The translations under genes and the position numbers were made by a program. This document shows, one piece after another, positions 46,793-56,271 of a DNA stretch of 64,000 nucleotides (positions within the stretch are counted from its first letter, which is position 1; each line of letters begins with the position of its first letter). Source of the stretch: JBMNKL01 sp050952225 (GTDB lineage Bacteria; Bacillota; Clostridia; Acetivibrionales; DTU013); assembly GCA_050952225.1 (NCBI GenBank), contig JBMNKL010000003.1, positions 806,001 to 870,000 on the forward strand. The letters are read 5' to 3'. The notes below the pieces were generated by a model. The model was not told the origin of the DNA. It saw only the letters and a list, made by a program, of their open reading frames with translations, and searched no databases.

Positions 46793-47731
46793 CGCCTTCA
46801 CCTCCCAAAAAACCGACTTCGCGGTCCTTTTCGTCAAAGTTCGCCAATGCGGGCGCCTCATCAGAGTCCATTCCGGCGCTGTAGCCATAAAGCTCCTTGC
46901 ACAGCGCTGTAACTTCCTTTATAAGGTAACGTATCCGCACTCCCGACGGGCAGGCCCTTTCGCACGCTCCGCATTCGACGCACCTTCCTGCCAGGTGCAT
47001 CGCGCGTCCCAGGTGGAATGCCATCTTCATGCCCAGGTCCATATCGGCGGGCATCCAGCCCGGCAAATCCCTTTCCGCAAAGCACATCTTGCAATAGCAG
47101 CCATAGCATGCCTGCCTGCAGGTATAACACAGTATGCATTTTTGAATCTCCTTGCGGAATCTTTCAAATTTCTGTTCAATGCCCTGCTCCGCGTATTGTC
47201 CTGAATTTTCCCCGGTGTTTTGCCACGATTCTGCCCGGGACTTCCCATAACGTCCGGGTTTTTGACAAGAACATCATACACCGGGGGCATCCTGACAGTA
47301 CACTCGGCGCAGCCTGCCGCGGGCATTCCGTCTTTGCCTTTCAGGCCTGCGCATTCTATCCCGATAATATAAATATTACTCCTGTCAACCTGCTTTTCCG
47401 CCATGTACATAACTATTGCCCTTGCATCACACGGCTTTGCGGCAACAGCTATTCTCCCCCCTGCATCAAGCAGGTATTTCGCCAGGTTTGGGGTGCATGC
47501 CTCGCTCCACCTCATTGAAGCAAGTTCTTCAGCTTTTCTGAAAAAACGCGGGACAGCGCCGATGCCGTCTTCTCCGTCCGCATATGCCAGCACGGCATTT
47601 ACGGCTCCTTCGGCCAGCAAAGATTTGCATATATTGATAATTTCATCTTCCTGCTTTTTAAAGCATGCACTACGCACATCCGTGGCTCTACTCGTATTCG
47701 TATTCGTATTCATATTCATATCCATATCCAT
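46779..47731 (-). CDS. flxC: FlxC-like iron-sulfur protein, frame broken
   Basis: About 318 codons, ATG at 47731 after AGGAG. The protein begins with a run of Met-Asp, Met-Asn and Thr-Asn pairs encoded by a six-base repeat (47691-47733). Residues about 35-150 resemble the FrhB/FdhB-like domain (VAAKPCDARAIVMYMAEKQV). A frame break lies between about 47150 and 47250. After it come CILCYTCRQACYGCYCKMC, then CVECGACERACPSGVRI, a set of at least two [4Fe-4S] clusters. This matches the third subunit of Flx-type modules, probably binding FlxB and FlxD. The end overlaps the flxB start by 14 bases. Confidence 0.75.
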
Positions 47732-47812
47732 TCTTATTCTCCTGCCCCCCATTCACCTGCTGCCTTACCGCTCTTGCCGCCTTAAGCAAGTGATATCAGC
47801 ATTATGGCGCAT

Positions 47813-48274
47813 TCATCCGCCTATTCCCTTTAACTTGCTCGGGCCAAGCTTCCTGATTCTTTCCACGACTTCTTCCACTACGGCCCCGAAGCGCGTCCCC
47901 TCCGATGCAGACACCCAGGTAAAGTGCACCCTGTCGGGTTCGATGCCCGCAGCTGTCAGCAGCCTTTTGAGGAGTACAAACCTTCTCCTGGCATACATGT
48001 TGCCTGTGAGGTAATGACAGTCGCCGGGGTGGCAGCCGGAAACCATGACGCCGTCCGCTCCCTCAACAAGCGCTTTTATAATATATAGAGGGTTTACTCT
48101 TCCGGAGCACGGAAGCCTTATAATTCTTATATTGTGCGGGTACTGGATCCTGCTTGTGCCCGCGAGGTCCGCGCCCGCATAGCTGCACCAGTTGCACAAA
48201 AAGGCCACGATTTTCGGTTCCCAGTTTGCACTTGTTGAATTATTTACACTTTCCCGTTCCGTCCGCAATTCCAT
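47813..48274 (-). CDS. flxD: FlxD/MvhD-type hydrogenase delta subunit
   Basis: A 153-residue [2Fe-2S] protein of the MvhD family, ATG at 48274 after AAGGAG. Family features are KIVAFLCNWCSYAGADLAG, IRIIRLPCSGRVNPLYIIKA, GADGVMVSGCHPGDCHYLTG and the closing FTWVSASEGTRFGAVVEEVV. MvhD passes electrons from an input module (hydrogenase, or FlxABC here) to HdrA. It starts seven bases after the hdrA stop, so the two are tightly coupled. No hydrogenase large subunit is present, so NADH through FlxA is the likely donor. Confidence 0.93.
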   Translation of the reverse strand: MELRTERESVNNSTSANWEPKIVAFLCNWCSYAGADLAGTSRIQYPHNIRIIRLPCSGRVNPLYIIKALVEGADGVMVSGCHPGDCHYLTGNMYARRRFVLLKRLLTAAGIEPDRVHFTWVSASEGTRFGAVVEEVVERIRKLGPSKLKGIGG

Positions 48275-48286
48275 TATCAAAACTCC

Positions 48287-51200
48287 TTACATTCTCAGCA
48301 AATGCTCTATCTCATTCAATACCTGCCTGTCTGAAAAGCCGCCTACGTCGATGGCGCCGCACCTGCATGCCGCCGCGCATGTGCCGCATCCCTTGCAAAG
48401 CGCCGCGTTCACAACGGCTTTCTTTTCCACGCCGCTGCGCTTCTTCACCTCTTCGACGCTTATAGCCTTGTAGGCGCAGACATTTTCACAGGTTCCGCAG
48501 CCGGTGCAAAATTCTTCCGAAACCTCCGCAGTTGAGCCCCCGGCTTCCAGCCTGTCTTTTGTAATGACGGTAGCCGCACGTGCTGCCGCCGCTTTCCCTT
48601 GTGTTATACTCTCCTTCATGTTTTTGGGCATATGCGCCATGCCGCAGAGGTATACCCCGTCCGTGGCGAAATCAACAGGCCTTAGTTTTGCATGGGCTTC
48701 AAGGAAGAAGCCTTCCTGGTTGAGAGGCACCTTGAGCAATCGGGCCAGCGCCCTGTTTTCTTCCACGCATGGCTCAATGGCGCTGCTTAACACCACCATG
48801 TCAGCCCCGGATGAAACATATTCACCAAGCAGCGGCTCGCAAAAACGCGCCGTCAACTTTCCGTCATCGATTGCAACTTCAGGTTTAAATCCGGTATCAT
48901 ACCTGGCAAACCGGACGCCCAGTTTTCTTGCCCTCCGGTAATTTGCCTCGTTCAGCCCGTATGATCTTATATCCCTGTAGAGAATCGTCACATTTGCCCC
49001 GGGGCATGCTTCCTTCAGAATTATCGCGTTTTTTATCGCCTGGTTGCAGCATACCCTGCTGCAGTAAGGCCTTTCCTCGTCCCTTGAGCCGACGCACTGT
49101 ATCATGAATATTTCTTTTTTGCCATACAGGTCAATCTTGTTATTCCTTAAAGCGTCTTCAAGCTCCAGCTGGGTTAAAACCATATCGTGCCTTCCGTACT
49201 GGTACTCCACGGGTCTGCTTTCCCTGGCTCCCGACGCTATTATGACAGCGCCGTGATTAATTTCAAATTCATACCCCTCCCTGTCAAGGGCCGCCGTGTA
49301 ATTGCCTATGTACCCGCTCAATGCACTTTTTACAGGCAGTATTGAGATAAACTTCAACCAAGTCATTGCTCATAACTTCGTCTGTCATATCTTCCGACAC
49401 GCATTGCCGCCGGCCTCCCGGCAAGCGTTGCGTTTAAGCTTCAGCGCGTTTCCGCCAAGCCTGCCTGTTTTCTCAACAAGGAAGGCTTTATAGCCCATTC
49501 CCGCTATTTCAAGCGCCGCCGCCATCCCGGCCACGCCCCCGCCGATGACCAGGACCGAACCGGTCACGCCTATGCTTTGCGTTGAGAGCTGCTTCGCATG
49601 GATAACCCTGGCCACCGCCATTCTAACCAGTTCCTTGGCTTTCTCCGTGGCTTCGCGTCCCTGTTGTTCATGTGCACCCATGAGCACTGCTCCCTTATGT
49701 TCGCCATCGTGAGCAGGTACGGGTTGAGCCCGGCACTGGCCAAAACACCCTGGAACAGCGGCTCATGTGTCCTCGGCGTGCATGACGCCACTACAACGCG
49801 GTTCAGGTTGAACTTCGTTATCCTGTCGGCAATTGCTTTTTGTGAATCGACCGAACAGGCATACATGAAATCTGTCGCGTATTCCACGCCTGGAAGCGTC
49901 CTCGCGTATTTCACCGCTTCCTTTACATCGAGGTAATCCCCGATATTCTTGCCGCAGTGGCACAGGAAGACACCCACCCTCACCGGTTCCCTGGACACAT
50001 CCCTGAAAACGGCCTCTTCCTCTTTTTCAAAGTAGTCATCGTACTCTTCCCGGCCGGTACCGGCGCCGCCTGACGCTTTAAAAGCCTCTGACGCGGCTGC
50101 GCTTGCTTCCACTACGGTTTCGGGAATGTCTTTCGGCCCTGCCATAGCCCCGCAGGCCAGTATTCCATCCCGCGAGGTCTTCGGCGCATCAAGTTCGCTC
50201 GTCCACAGGAAACCGTATTTATCCGTCTTCACTCCTATTTTGTCAAAAAGCTCCCGCTTTTCTCCGCCTGGCTTCATTCCGACGGAAAGCACAACCATAT
50301 CATATTCGCCCGAAGCGGGATTACCGCTTTCGTCGCAAAAGCTCACGACCAGCCTGCCCGTAGCTTCGTTTATTTCCACACCCGATACGCGGCTTCGAAT
50401 AAATCCCACGGAGTACTTGTTCCGGGCCGTATCGACATACTTGTCGAAATCTTTCCCATACGCCCGCATATCCATGTAAAAGATGTCAATGTCTTTGACG
50501 GAGGGCAAATGTTCCCTTGTAATGACAGCCTCCTTTACGGCGTACATGCAGCATACGGAAGAGCAATATCCGCTTGCGCATTTCTCGTCCCTTGAACCGG
50601 TACACTGTATGAATGCTATCCTTTCGGGGACTTTATTGTCAGAAGGCCTCCGGATATGTCCCTGGTAAGGACCGGATGCCGAAAGGATGCGCTCGTATTC
50701 AAGGCTTGTCACCACGTCCTTGTACTTGCCATAGCCATAGCCGTCAGGTATCTCGGTCACGGTATCATACCCGTTCGCAAATATCACCGAGCTAACCTCC
50801 AGTTCTATCAGTTCATCCCGCTGGTCATGGCGTATCGCCTTGAAGCCGCACATTTTCTCGCAGATCCGGCACTCGCAGCAGACTGAGCAATCGATACACC
50901 TGAGCGCCTCATTTTTCGCCTGGTCTTCCGTCAATCCTTTTTCCGTCTCTTCAAACGGTTCCTGTCCTTTTGTCCGGCTCAAGCACGGGCATCCCGACAC
51001 GCGGAGTATTTTCCGCGCATGAAAAATCTATTTCCTCGATAGGTGTTACGGGCAAAACCTGCGGCCTTACCGGCAAATCTTTGCCTTCCAGGTAGTTTAT
51101 GATGCTCATTGCCGCCATATTGCCCCGGGCTATTGCATTAATCACACCGGAATCTCCTGAAACCGCGTCGCCCCCGGCGAAAACCCCGGGTATCCCGGTT

Positions 51201-52744
51201 TCAAGGCTTTCAGGATTTACCGCGATCTTTCCGTCTTTATCAAAACAGTTTATACCAGCTTCGACCAGCGGACTGCTTTCAATACTGCGTCCTACCGCCG
51301 TAATTATGGTATCCGCCTCTATTATAAAAGCCGTGCTTATATCCACAGCGGAATCAGCCGTATTAGCGCTCCCATGCCCGGACATCCTCGCACATTTAAG
51401 GCCTGTAGCTTTTTCCCCATCGGATATTACCTCGACAGGTACGCAGTTAAACTCAAACCTGACTCCTTCTTCCTTTGCGTATTCAATCTCATTTTTCCTT
51501 ATATCCATATCCCCGGCAGCCCCGGTGACAACCAGTGTCACTTTGCTGCCCATGCGGACAGCCGACCTGGCGGCGTCCAGGGCTTCGCGCGTTCTGCCTA
51601 TGACAACCGTCTTTTTGCCTGCCGGAGCTGTCCCGCTGAGATTCAACTCCCTTAGAAAATCAAGAGCATCTATGACGCCCGGCGTTTCTTCGCCGGGTAT
51701 ACCTGCCTTTTTCCCCGCATGGGCACCGGTGGCGACAAAAAACGCCTTATACCCCTTGTCCCTCAGCATATCCAGCGTGAGATTCCTGCCCACCGGACTG
51801 TTGCAAATAATCTCGACGCCGAGGCTCTTTACGATATCGATTTCCCTTTCCAGCACCTTTTTATCAAGGCGAAACGCAGGAATACCCGCCCTGAGCATTC
51901 CTCCCGGCTCCGGCAAAGCTTCGAAAACCGTCACCTTGTAGCCCTCGACGGCAAGCCGGTAAGCGCAGTTCAGCCCTGCAGGACCTGAGCCTATAACTGC
52001 CACCATGGCATCCTTTTTTTGCGCAGCCGTCTTTATTTTTGGAACGATACCCTGTTGTACTTCATAATCCGCAATAAACCTTTTCAGCGCAGCAAGCGAG
52101 ACAGGTGAATCAACATATTGCCTTGCGCACCCCGCTTCACATGGATGGCTGCAAACCCTGCCGAGCACGCTGGCAAACGGAGTAGTGCGCCTTACAACTT
52201 CCAGTGCCTCGAGGTACCTGCCCTGCCCCGTAAGGGCAACATAACCGTGGGCATCCATGTGCGCCGGGCAGTTGAACTTGCAGGGCGATGTCCCCTTCTT
52301 GTCAATTACCACCTTGTTTGGCACCGCCTGCGCATAAGGCTTGTATACCGCGCGCCTGTTGCCTATACCCATGTCAAACTCGCTTTTCTTCTCAATGGGG
52401 CATTTCGAAATACAGGCGTTGCATCCCCTGCACAGGTCTTCATCTATAAAGCGCGCCTTCTTTTTTATTACTGCTGTAAACTCAGGCGCTTCGCCCCTTA
52501 AATCAACCAGCTCGCTTAACGTAAAGGTCTTGATAAGCGGATGATTGTAGCACGAGGTAACCTTCGGCGCAAGTATGCATGCTGAACAGTCGTTGGTGGG
52601 GAATGTCTTGTCAAGCTGCGCCATTCTCCCCCCCAGGCTTGGCGAATTTTCAATTATGAACACCGGAACATCCATCTCCGCCAGGTCCAGCGAAGCTTGT
52701 ATTCCGGCAATACCTCCCCCTACAACAAGAACCGGTTTTCTCAT
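48287..52744 (-). CDS. hdrA: Giant HdrA with GltD-like insertion, frame broken three times
   Basis: About 1,485 codons, two to three times a usual HdrA. Order: an HdrA FAD domain (LVVGGGIAGIQASLDLAEM, NDCSACILAPKV) and a ferredoxin site (CRGCNACISKCP); then a GltD/NfnB-type insert with an N-terminal iron-sulfur domain (CKFNCPAHMDAHGY, CSHPCEAGCAR) and VAVIGSGPAGLNCAYRLA; then the rest of the first HdrA (CIDCSVCCECRICEKMC, CTGSRDEKC). A second, full HdrA follows: GVFLCHCGKNIGDYLDV, ASCTPRTHEPLFQ, LVIGGGVAGMAAALEIAG, CVGSRDEERPYCSRVC and two terminal clusters (CTGCGTCENVC, CKGCGTCAAAC). Breaks lie near 50970, 49670 and 49390. HdrA FAD is the bifurcation site in Hdr complexes. The start overlaps the hdrC stop. 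Confidence 0.85.
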
Positions 52745-53151
52745 AACTTCCTCCGGGTAAGCTCCTTAATCTTTTCTGCTCTCTGTTTCCTCATTTCAAT
52801 ATCAAGCCTTTCAACTTCATCTGCAAGTTCCGCCGGTGCATAGCCCTCTTCCACCGCCATCTGCCTCAGTACCCTTATCACATCGGCTAACCTTACATCC
52901 TGCGGACAATGGGCAACGCATACGTGGCACTGGCTGCACTGCCATATCTCGGAAGCTCCAAGCACGTCTTCCTTCATTCCAAGAAGCAGTTTCCTCATGA
53001 TACGCCTGGGATTATAATCCTTCTCAACACCAGCGACAGGACATCCCGCGGTACATGTACCGCAGAGGTAGCAATTGGTCACCCTTTCCCCGCCAGGCAT
53101 GGATGCAACCTTATCTACAAATTCGGAATCGCGCTGACTATATTCATGCAT
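52741..53151 (-). CDS. hdrC: HdrC-like iron-sulfur subunit
   Basis: A 136-residue protein with two [4Fe-4S] motifs, NCYLCGTCTAGCPVAGV and QCSQCHVCVAHCPQDV, and a C-terminal charged helix (RLDIEMRKQRAEKIKELTRR). The start is the ATG at 53151, preceded by GGAGGGAG. A longer upstream frame would run back into metF. It overlaps the metF stop by eight bases and the hdrA start by four (ATGA). Normally HdrC pairs with HdrB, the CCG-domain heterodisulfide subunit. No HdrB is encoded in the cluster, so HdrC may hand electrons to MetF/MetV directly. Confidence 0.92.
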   Translation of the reverse strand: MHEYSQRDSEFVDKVASMPGGERVTNCYLCGTCTAGCPVAGVEKDYNPRRIMRKLLLGMKEDVLGASEIWQCSQCHVCVAHCPQDVRLADVIRVLRQMAVEEGYAPAELADEVERLDIEMRKQRAEKIKELTRRKL

Positions 53152-54103
53152 CCGTTTCACTCCCTCCTGAATCCTGAATGGAAGGCCTGGGCAGCAAACC
53201 GGCGCGTTCGACAATCAACGGCACAACGCTCTCCCACCCGACAGCCATAATGTGAATTCCGCTCACTCCTTCAATTTTGCGGATATCATTTATCAAATCC
53301 AGTGCAATACTTATACCTTCTTCTTCCTGGTTCTCAGCTTTTGCCATCCTCTCCACAATACTTCCCGGTATCTTCATACCCGCCACCTGGGCTGTCATTT
53401 CCACGGACCTAAGCGATTTATTCGCCAATATGCCTGCAAGTATATACGCCTTTTTATGCAATCCCGCATTTCTCACCTTTTCCATCCATCTGTCAAACAT
53501 CTCCACGTCATAAATAGCCTGTGTCTGTATAAACTCGGCTCCCGCCCCGATTTTTTTATGGAGCCTTATGAGCTGCAGTTCACCGGGGTCGGCAAACGGG
53601 TTTGCAGTCGCTCCGATGAAAAACCGCGCGGGTTTTTTACTCGTCCTGCCGCACATGAATATGCCTTCTTCCTTCATCCTCTTCAGTGCCTGGATTAACT
53701 GCACTGAATCTATGTCATAAACATTCTTGGATTCCGGGTGGTTGCCGAAAGATTGATGGTCACCCGAAAGGCACAGGACATTTCTCGCACCGAGGGCGTA
53801 TGCTCCCAGCAGGTCGCTCTGTATGGCAATCCTGTTCCTGTCGCGGCATGTCATCTGGACCACCGGCTCGATCCCTTCACGGAGCACCAGGTAAGAAGCT
53901 GCTATGCTGGACATCCTGACGATCGCCGTCTGGTTGTCGGTAATATTGGCAGCATCGATTATGCCCTTTAGATTACCCGCCTTTTTTCTTACGAAATCCC
54001 CATCGGCGCTCATAGGAGGCCCTATCTCGGCGGTTACCGAGAAAATACCGGCTTCCAGGATCTTTTGAAGGTTGCTTTTATCTTGCGACATATCCTGAGA
54101 CAT
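53144..54103 (-). CDS. metF: Methylene-tetrahydrofolate reductase catalytic subunit
   Basis: A 319-residue TIM-barrel flavoprotein that reduces methylene-THF to methyl-THF. FSVTAEIGPPMSADGDFVRK opens the barrel with the catalytic Glu, IIDAANITDNQTAIVRMSSI and GARNVLCLSGDHQSFGNHPE bind flavin and folate, and RFFIGATANPFADPGELQLI and GAEFIQTQAIYDVEMFDRWM are typical of acetogen MetF. It lacks an NADH-binding extension and pairs with MetV, one base upstream. The frame is intact. Linkage to Hdr genes is like Moorella-type methylene-THF reductase complexes. Confidence 0.95.
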   Translation of the reverse strand: MSQDMSQDKSNLQKILEAGIFSVTAEIGPPMSADGDFVRKKAGNLKGIIDAANITDNQTAIVRMSSIAASYLVLREGIEPVVQMTCRDRNRIAIQSDLLGAYALGARNVLCLSGDHQSFGNHPESKNVYDIDSVQLIQALKRMKEEGIFMCGRTSKKPARFFIGATANPFADPGELQLIRLHKKIGAGAEFIQTQAIYDVEMFDRWMEKVRNAGLHKKAYILAGILANKSLRSVEMTAQVAGMKIPGSIVERMAKAENQEEEGISIALDLINDIRKIEGVSGIHIMAVGWESVVPLIVERAGLLPRPSIQDSGGSETDA

Positions 54104-54104
54104 A

Positions 54105-54773
54105 CTAGACCCTCACTTCCTTCTTTACCAGTTTTCTCGGCCCTCCGTCCCTGCTGGTCCTCCAGTCCTTCGGCCCGATTATTTCATAAAGCCTATCCAG
54201 TTTCCCAAGCTCCTTGAGCCTGTCATATATAAGCTGCCAACCGCAGTCTGTCTCTTTGTCTATTTCACATTTTCCGCCTGACGAGCCGCCGCAGGGGCCG
54301 TTAAGATTGCTCTTCGAGCACCTGGTGACAGGGCATATCCCGCCGGTCTTTTCAAGTATGCATTCACCGCATCCCTGGCACATCTCTGTCCATACGCCCA
54401 CATCACGGGCCACACCGATAAACCTGGTGTTTACGCCCGGCAGCACGGGTTTGCCATAAAACTTTTCGGCCATGAACTGCACCCCTGCCCCGCACCCAAG
54501 CGAAAGGATCACATCAGCTCCTTCAAGGGTTTCCTCAACATCGTCAAGAAATTCCATATCGCACTGCCTCTTTGGAACCGCTATCCTGACATTGACCTGT
54601 TTGTCTGCCTCCTTGCCTTTAAGTTCGATTATTGAAGCCAGTTCAAGCGCTTCCTTTTCTCCCCCGGCCATGCAAACGGTAACACATGTGCCGCATGCGG
54701 CTATTGCTATGTCCCTGTACCCTTCAATCATTTCCAGTATCTCGTCAAGCGGCTTCTGCCCGGCAACAATCAT
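54105..54773 (-). CDS. metV: Methylene-THF reductase zinc/iron-sulfur subunit MetV
   Basis: A 222-residue protein of the methylene-THF reductase C-terminal family. The first half is a Rossmann-like Cys-containing domain (IAIAACGTCVTVCMAGGEKE, ADVILSLGCGAGVQFMAEKF). The second half carries many Cys: CQGCGECILEKTGGICPVTR, then C-x-K-S-x-L-N-G-P-C-G-G and GGKCEID, proposed zinc and iron-sulfur ligands. It ends WRTSRDGGPRKLV. In acetogens MetV joins MetF to the electron-delivery partners. The gap to metF is one base and to the upstream MvhD fusion 15 bases. Confidence 0.93.
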   Translation of the reverse strand: MIVAGQKPLDEILEMIEGYRDIAIAACGTCVTVCMAGGEKEALELASIIELKGKEADKQVNVRIAVPKRQCDMEFLDDVEETLEGADVILSLGCGAGVQFMAEKFYGKPVLPGVNTRFIGVARDVGVWTEMCQGCGECILEKTGGICPVTRCSKSNLNGPCGGSSGGKCEIDKETDCGWQLIYDRLKELGKLDRLYEIIGPKDWRTSRDGGPRKLVKKEVRV

Positions 54774-54788
54774 TTATAATACCCCCTG

Positions 54789-56255
54789 TTATTTCGAAGC
54801 CATTTCCTTTATATATTCATCAAGCACCGTCGGCATGGCATGGGAAAGCTGTATGCATGCCACCCGGTTTTCATCCATACCGGAGGCCTTGAGCATTTCC
54901 TTCGCCCTGTCAACATAACGCTTTACTCTCAGGTTGCCATCAAAATGCCTGCAGGCATCATCCATGCAAACCGCCACCAGTACACGCTCAAAATCCTTCA
55001 AAGCGGAAATGAAAACTTCGGCTCCCAGTTCACCTCCGCACGAAACGGTGGTAATTTCAACCCCGGTACTTGCTTCTCCAATTCTTTTAAAAGCAATTGC
55101 AGCCGAATTCTCACAGCAAAATACTTTCAAGCATCCTTTTGCGGCGCCGTTATCTGCTGCTTTTGTATTACCGCTCATGGAAATCGCGCCTGCAGGGCAC
55201 ACAGAAGCGCATACGCCACATCCGAAGCAGCTTGCGTGTATATTCTTCATAACCGAGTTGTCATAGTCGGGAGACATGGCAAAATGCGTGCATGCCCTGA
55301 AGCACGTATAGCAAAACGCACACTTCCCGGGGTCTATCACGGGATACCTGCCGTCATCCGGTATTTCCGCCAAATCATTGCGTGCCGCCGGGCCTTCCAT
55401 TCCGGCCGCACCTGCACCGGGACGCTCCCTAGGCCCGCTCTTTGAACCCGTAGTGCGCGTGATATCGAAAAGTATGGATTTCAACCCAAGCAAAACTTCG
55501 TCATTACTGCCCGAGGTATTGCCGGCGTTTGCAAAATATACGCCTTTTCTGCCCGTATAGGAAGGAAAAAGGAAAAAACGGCCTGAATCATGCATTTTCA
55601 ACCTTAACAGTTTTATAATACTTAAGAATGAACTGCCATATAATGCCTCACCGGAAATCACCGGAGCTCCGGTCACAATTTTAAAACCGCCTGCCGCGTC
55701 ATACGCTTCTATGCTGAAAACATCATTGTCACCGGAGTATGATATGGCTATAGCGTCATATTTAAAGAAAACCGCGCCAAGATTGCGGGCTTTCCTGAAA
55801 ATGCCCTCTAATCCGGCTCCCGCGGTCCTCATGTATTTTGCAAGATAGACTACCTTCCTCTTCTTCTCCAGCAGCCCAATCGCCTTTTCAAGGGCCAGGC
55901 GGGTCATGTATGCCGTAGATTCAACCGGGTAATCAAGTATAAACACCACTGGTTCCTTGATTGGCAGGCTTTCGAGCCTTTTTGCGTTTTCAGGGCTGTC
56001 AATTTCCTCCAGAACAACCGGGTTCCCCCCGGGCAACTCCTTATCCCCCAGGGCATAACAAGGCTCCTCGGTGACAATAATATGCGCAACCTCAAGACTC
56101 CCGCCCTTTCCGGATATAGTAAAAGCGCCCGGCTCACCTTTTATTGATTTTATTTCATCCGGCTCATCAAGCATATAAATTTTAAATCCGGCCGGTTCAA
56201 ACTGTTCTTTTATTAAGTTGTTGATATGGCTTTTGCCCAAGACCGCAATGTCCAT
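54789..56255 (-). CDS. Ferredoxin-MvhD fusion with degenerate HdrA-like N-terminus
   Basis: A 488-residue three-part protein. Residues 1-250 resemble the nucleotide-binding part of HdrA, but the dinucleotide motif is degenerate (AVLGKSHINN) and no Cys cluster of HdrA is present. Residues 303-360 hold two [4Fe-4S] motifs (Cys312/315/318/322 and 343/346/349/353). Residues 374-488 are an MvhD domain (GCLKVFCCENSAAIAF, TTVSCGGELGAEVFISALKD, VCMDDACRHFDGN, QLSHAMPTVLDEYI). It is therefore a second MvhD in the cluster, probably receiving electrons from ferredoxin or the small HdrA upstream and passing them towards MetV/MetF. The fusion order is unusual among those I know. Confidence 0.85.
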   Translation of the reverse strand: MDIAVLGKSHINNLIKEQFEPAGFKIYMLDEPDEIKSIKGEPGAFTISGKGGSLEVAHIIVTEEPCYALGDKELPGGNPVVLEEIDSPENAKRLESLPIKEPVVFILDYPVESTAYMTRLALEKAIGLLEKKRKVVYLAKYMRTAGAGLEGIFRKARNLGAVFFKYDAIAISYSGDNDVFSIEAYDAAGGFKIVTGAPVISGEALYGSSFLSIIKLLRLKMHDSGRFFLFPSYTGRKGVYFANAGNTSGSNDEVLLGLKSILFDITRTTGSKSGPRERPGAGAAGMEGPAARNDLAEIPDDGRYPVIDPGKCAFCYTCFRACTHFAMSPDYDNSVMKNIHASCFGCGVCASVCPAGAISMSGNTKAADNGAAKGCLKVFCCENSAAIAFKRIGEASTGVEITTVSCGGELGAEVFISALKDFERVLVAVCMDDACRHFDGNLRVKRYVDRAKEMLKASGMDENRVACIQLSHAMPTVLDEYIKEMASK

Positions 56256-56271
56256 ACCTCAGGCCTCACTT

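Noticed and set aside
47691..47733. CRISPR-like or satellite array
   Set aside because: The hexamer repeat has no spacers and lies within a coding start; no CRISPR repeats or cas genes were seen anywhere in the window.
48287..52744. Treating the HdrA pieces as three or four separate proteins
   Set aside because: The domain order across the breaks is continuous and the pieces lack starts with ribosome-binding sites, so one broken gene is more likely.
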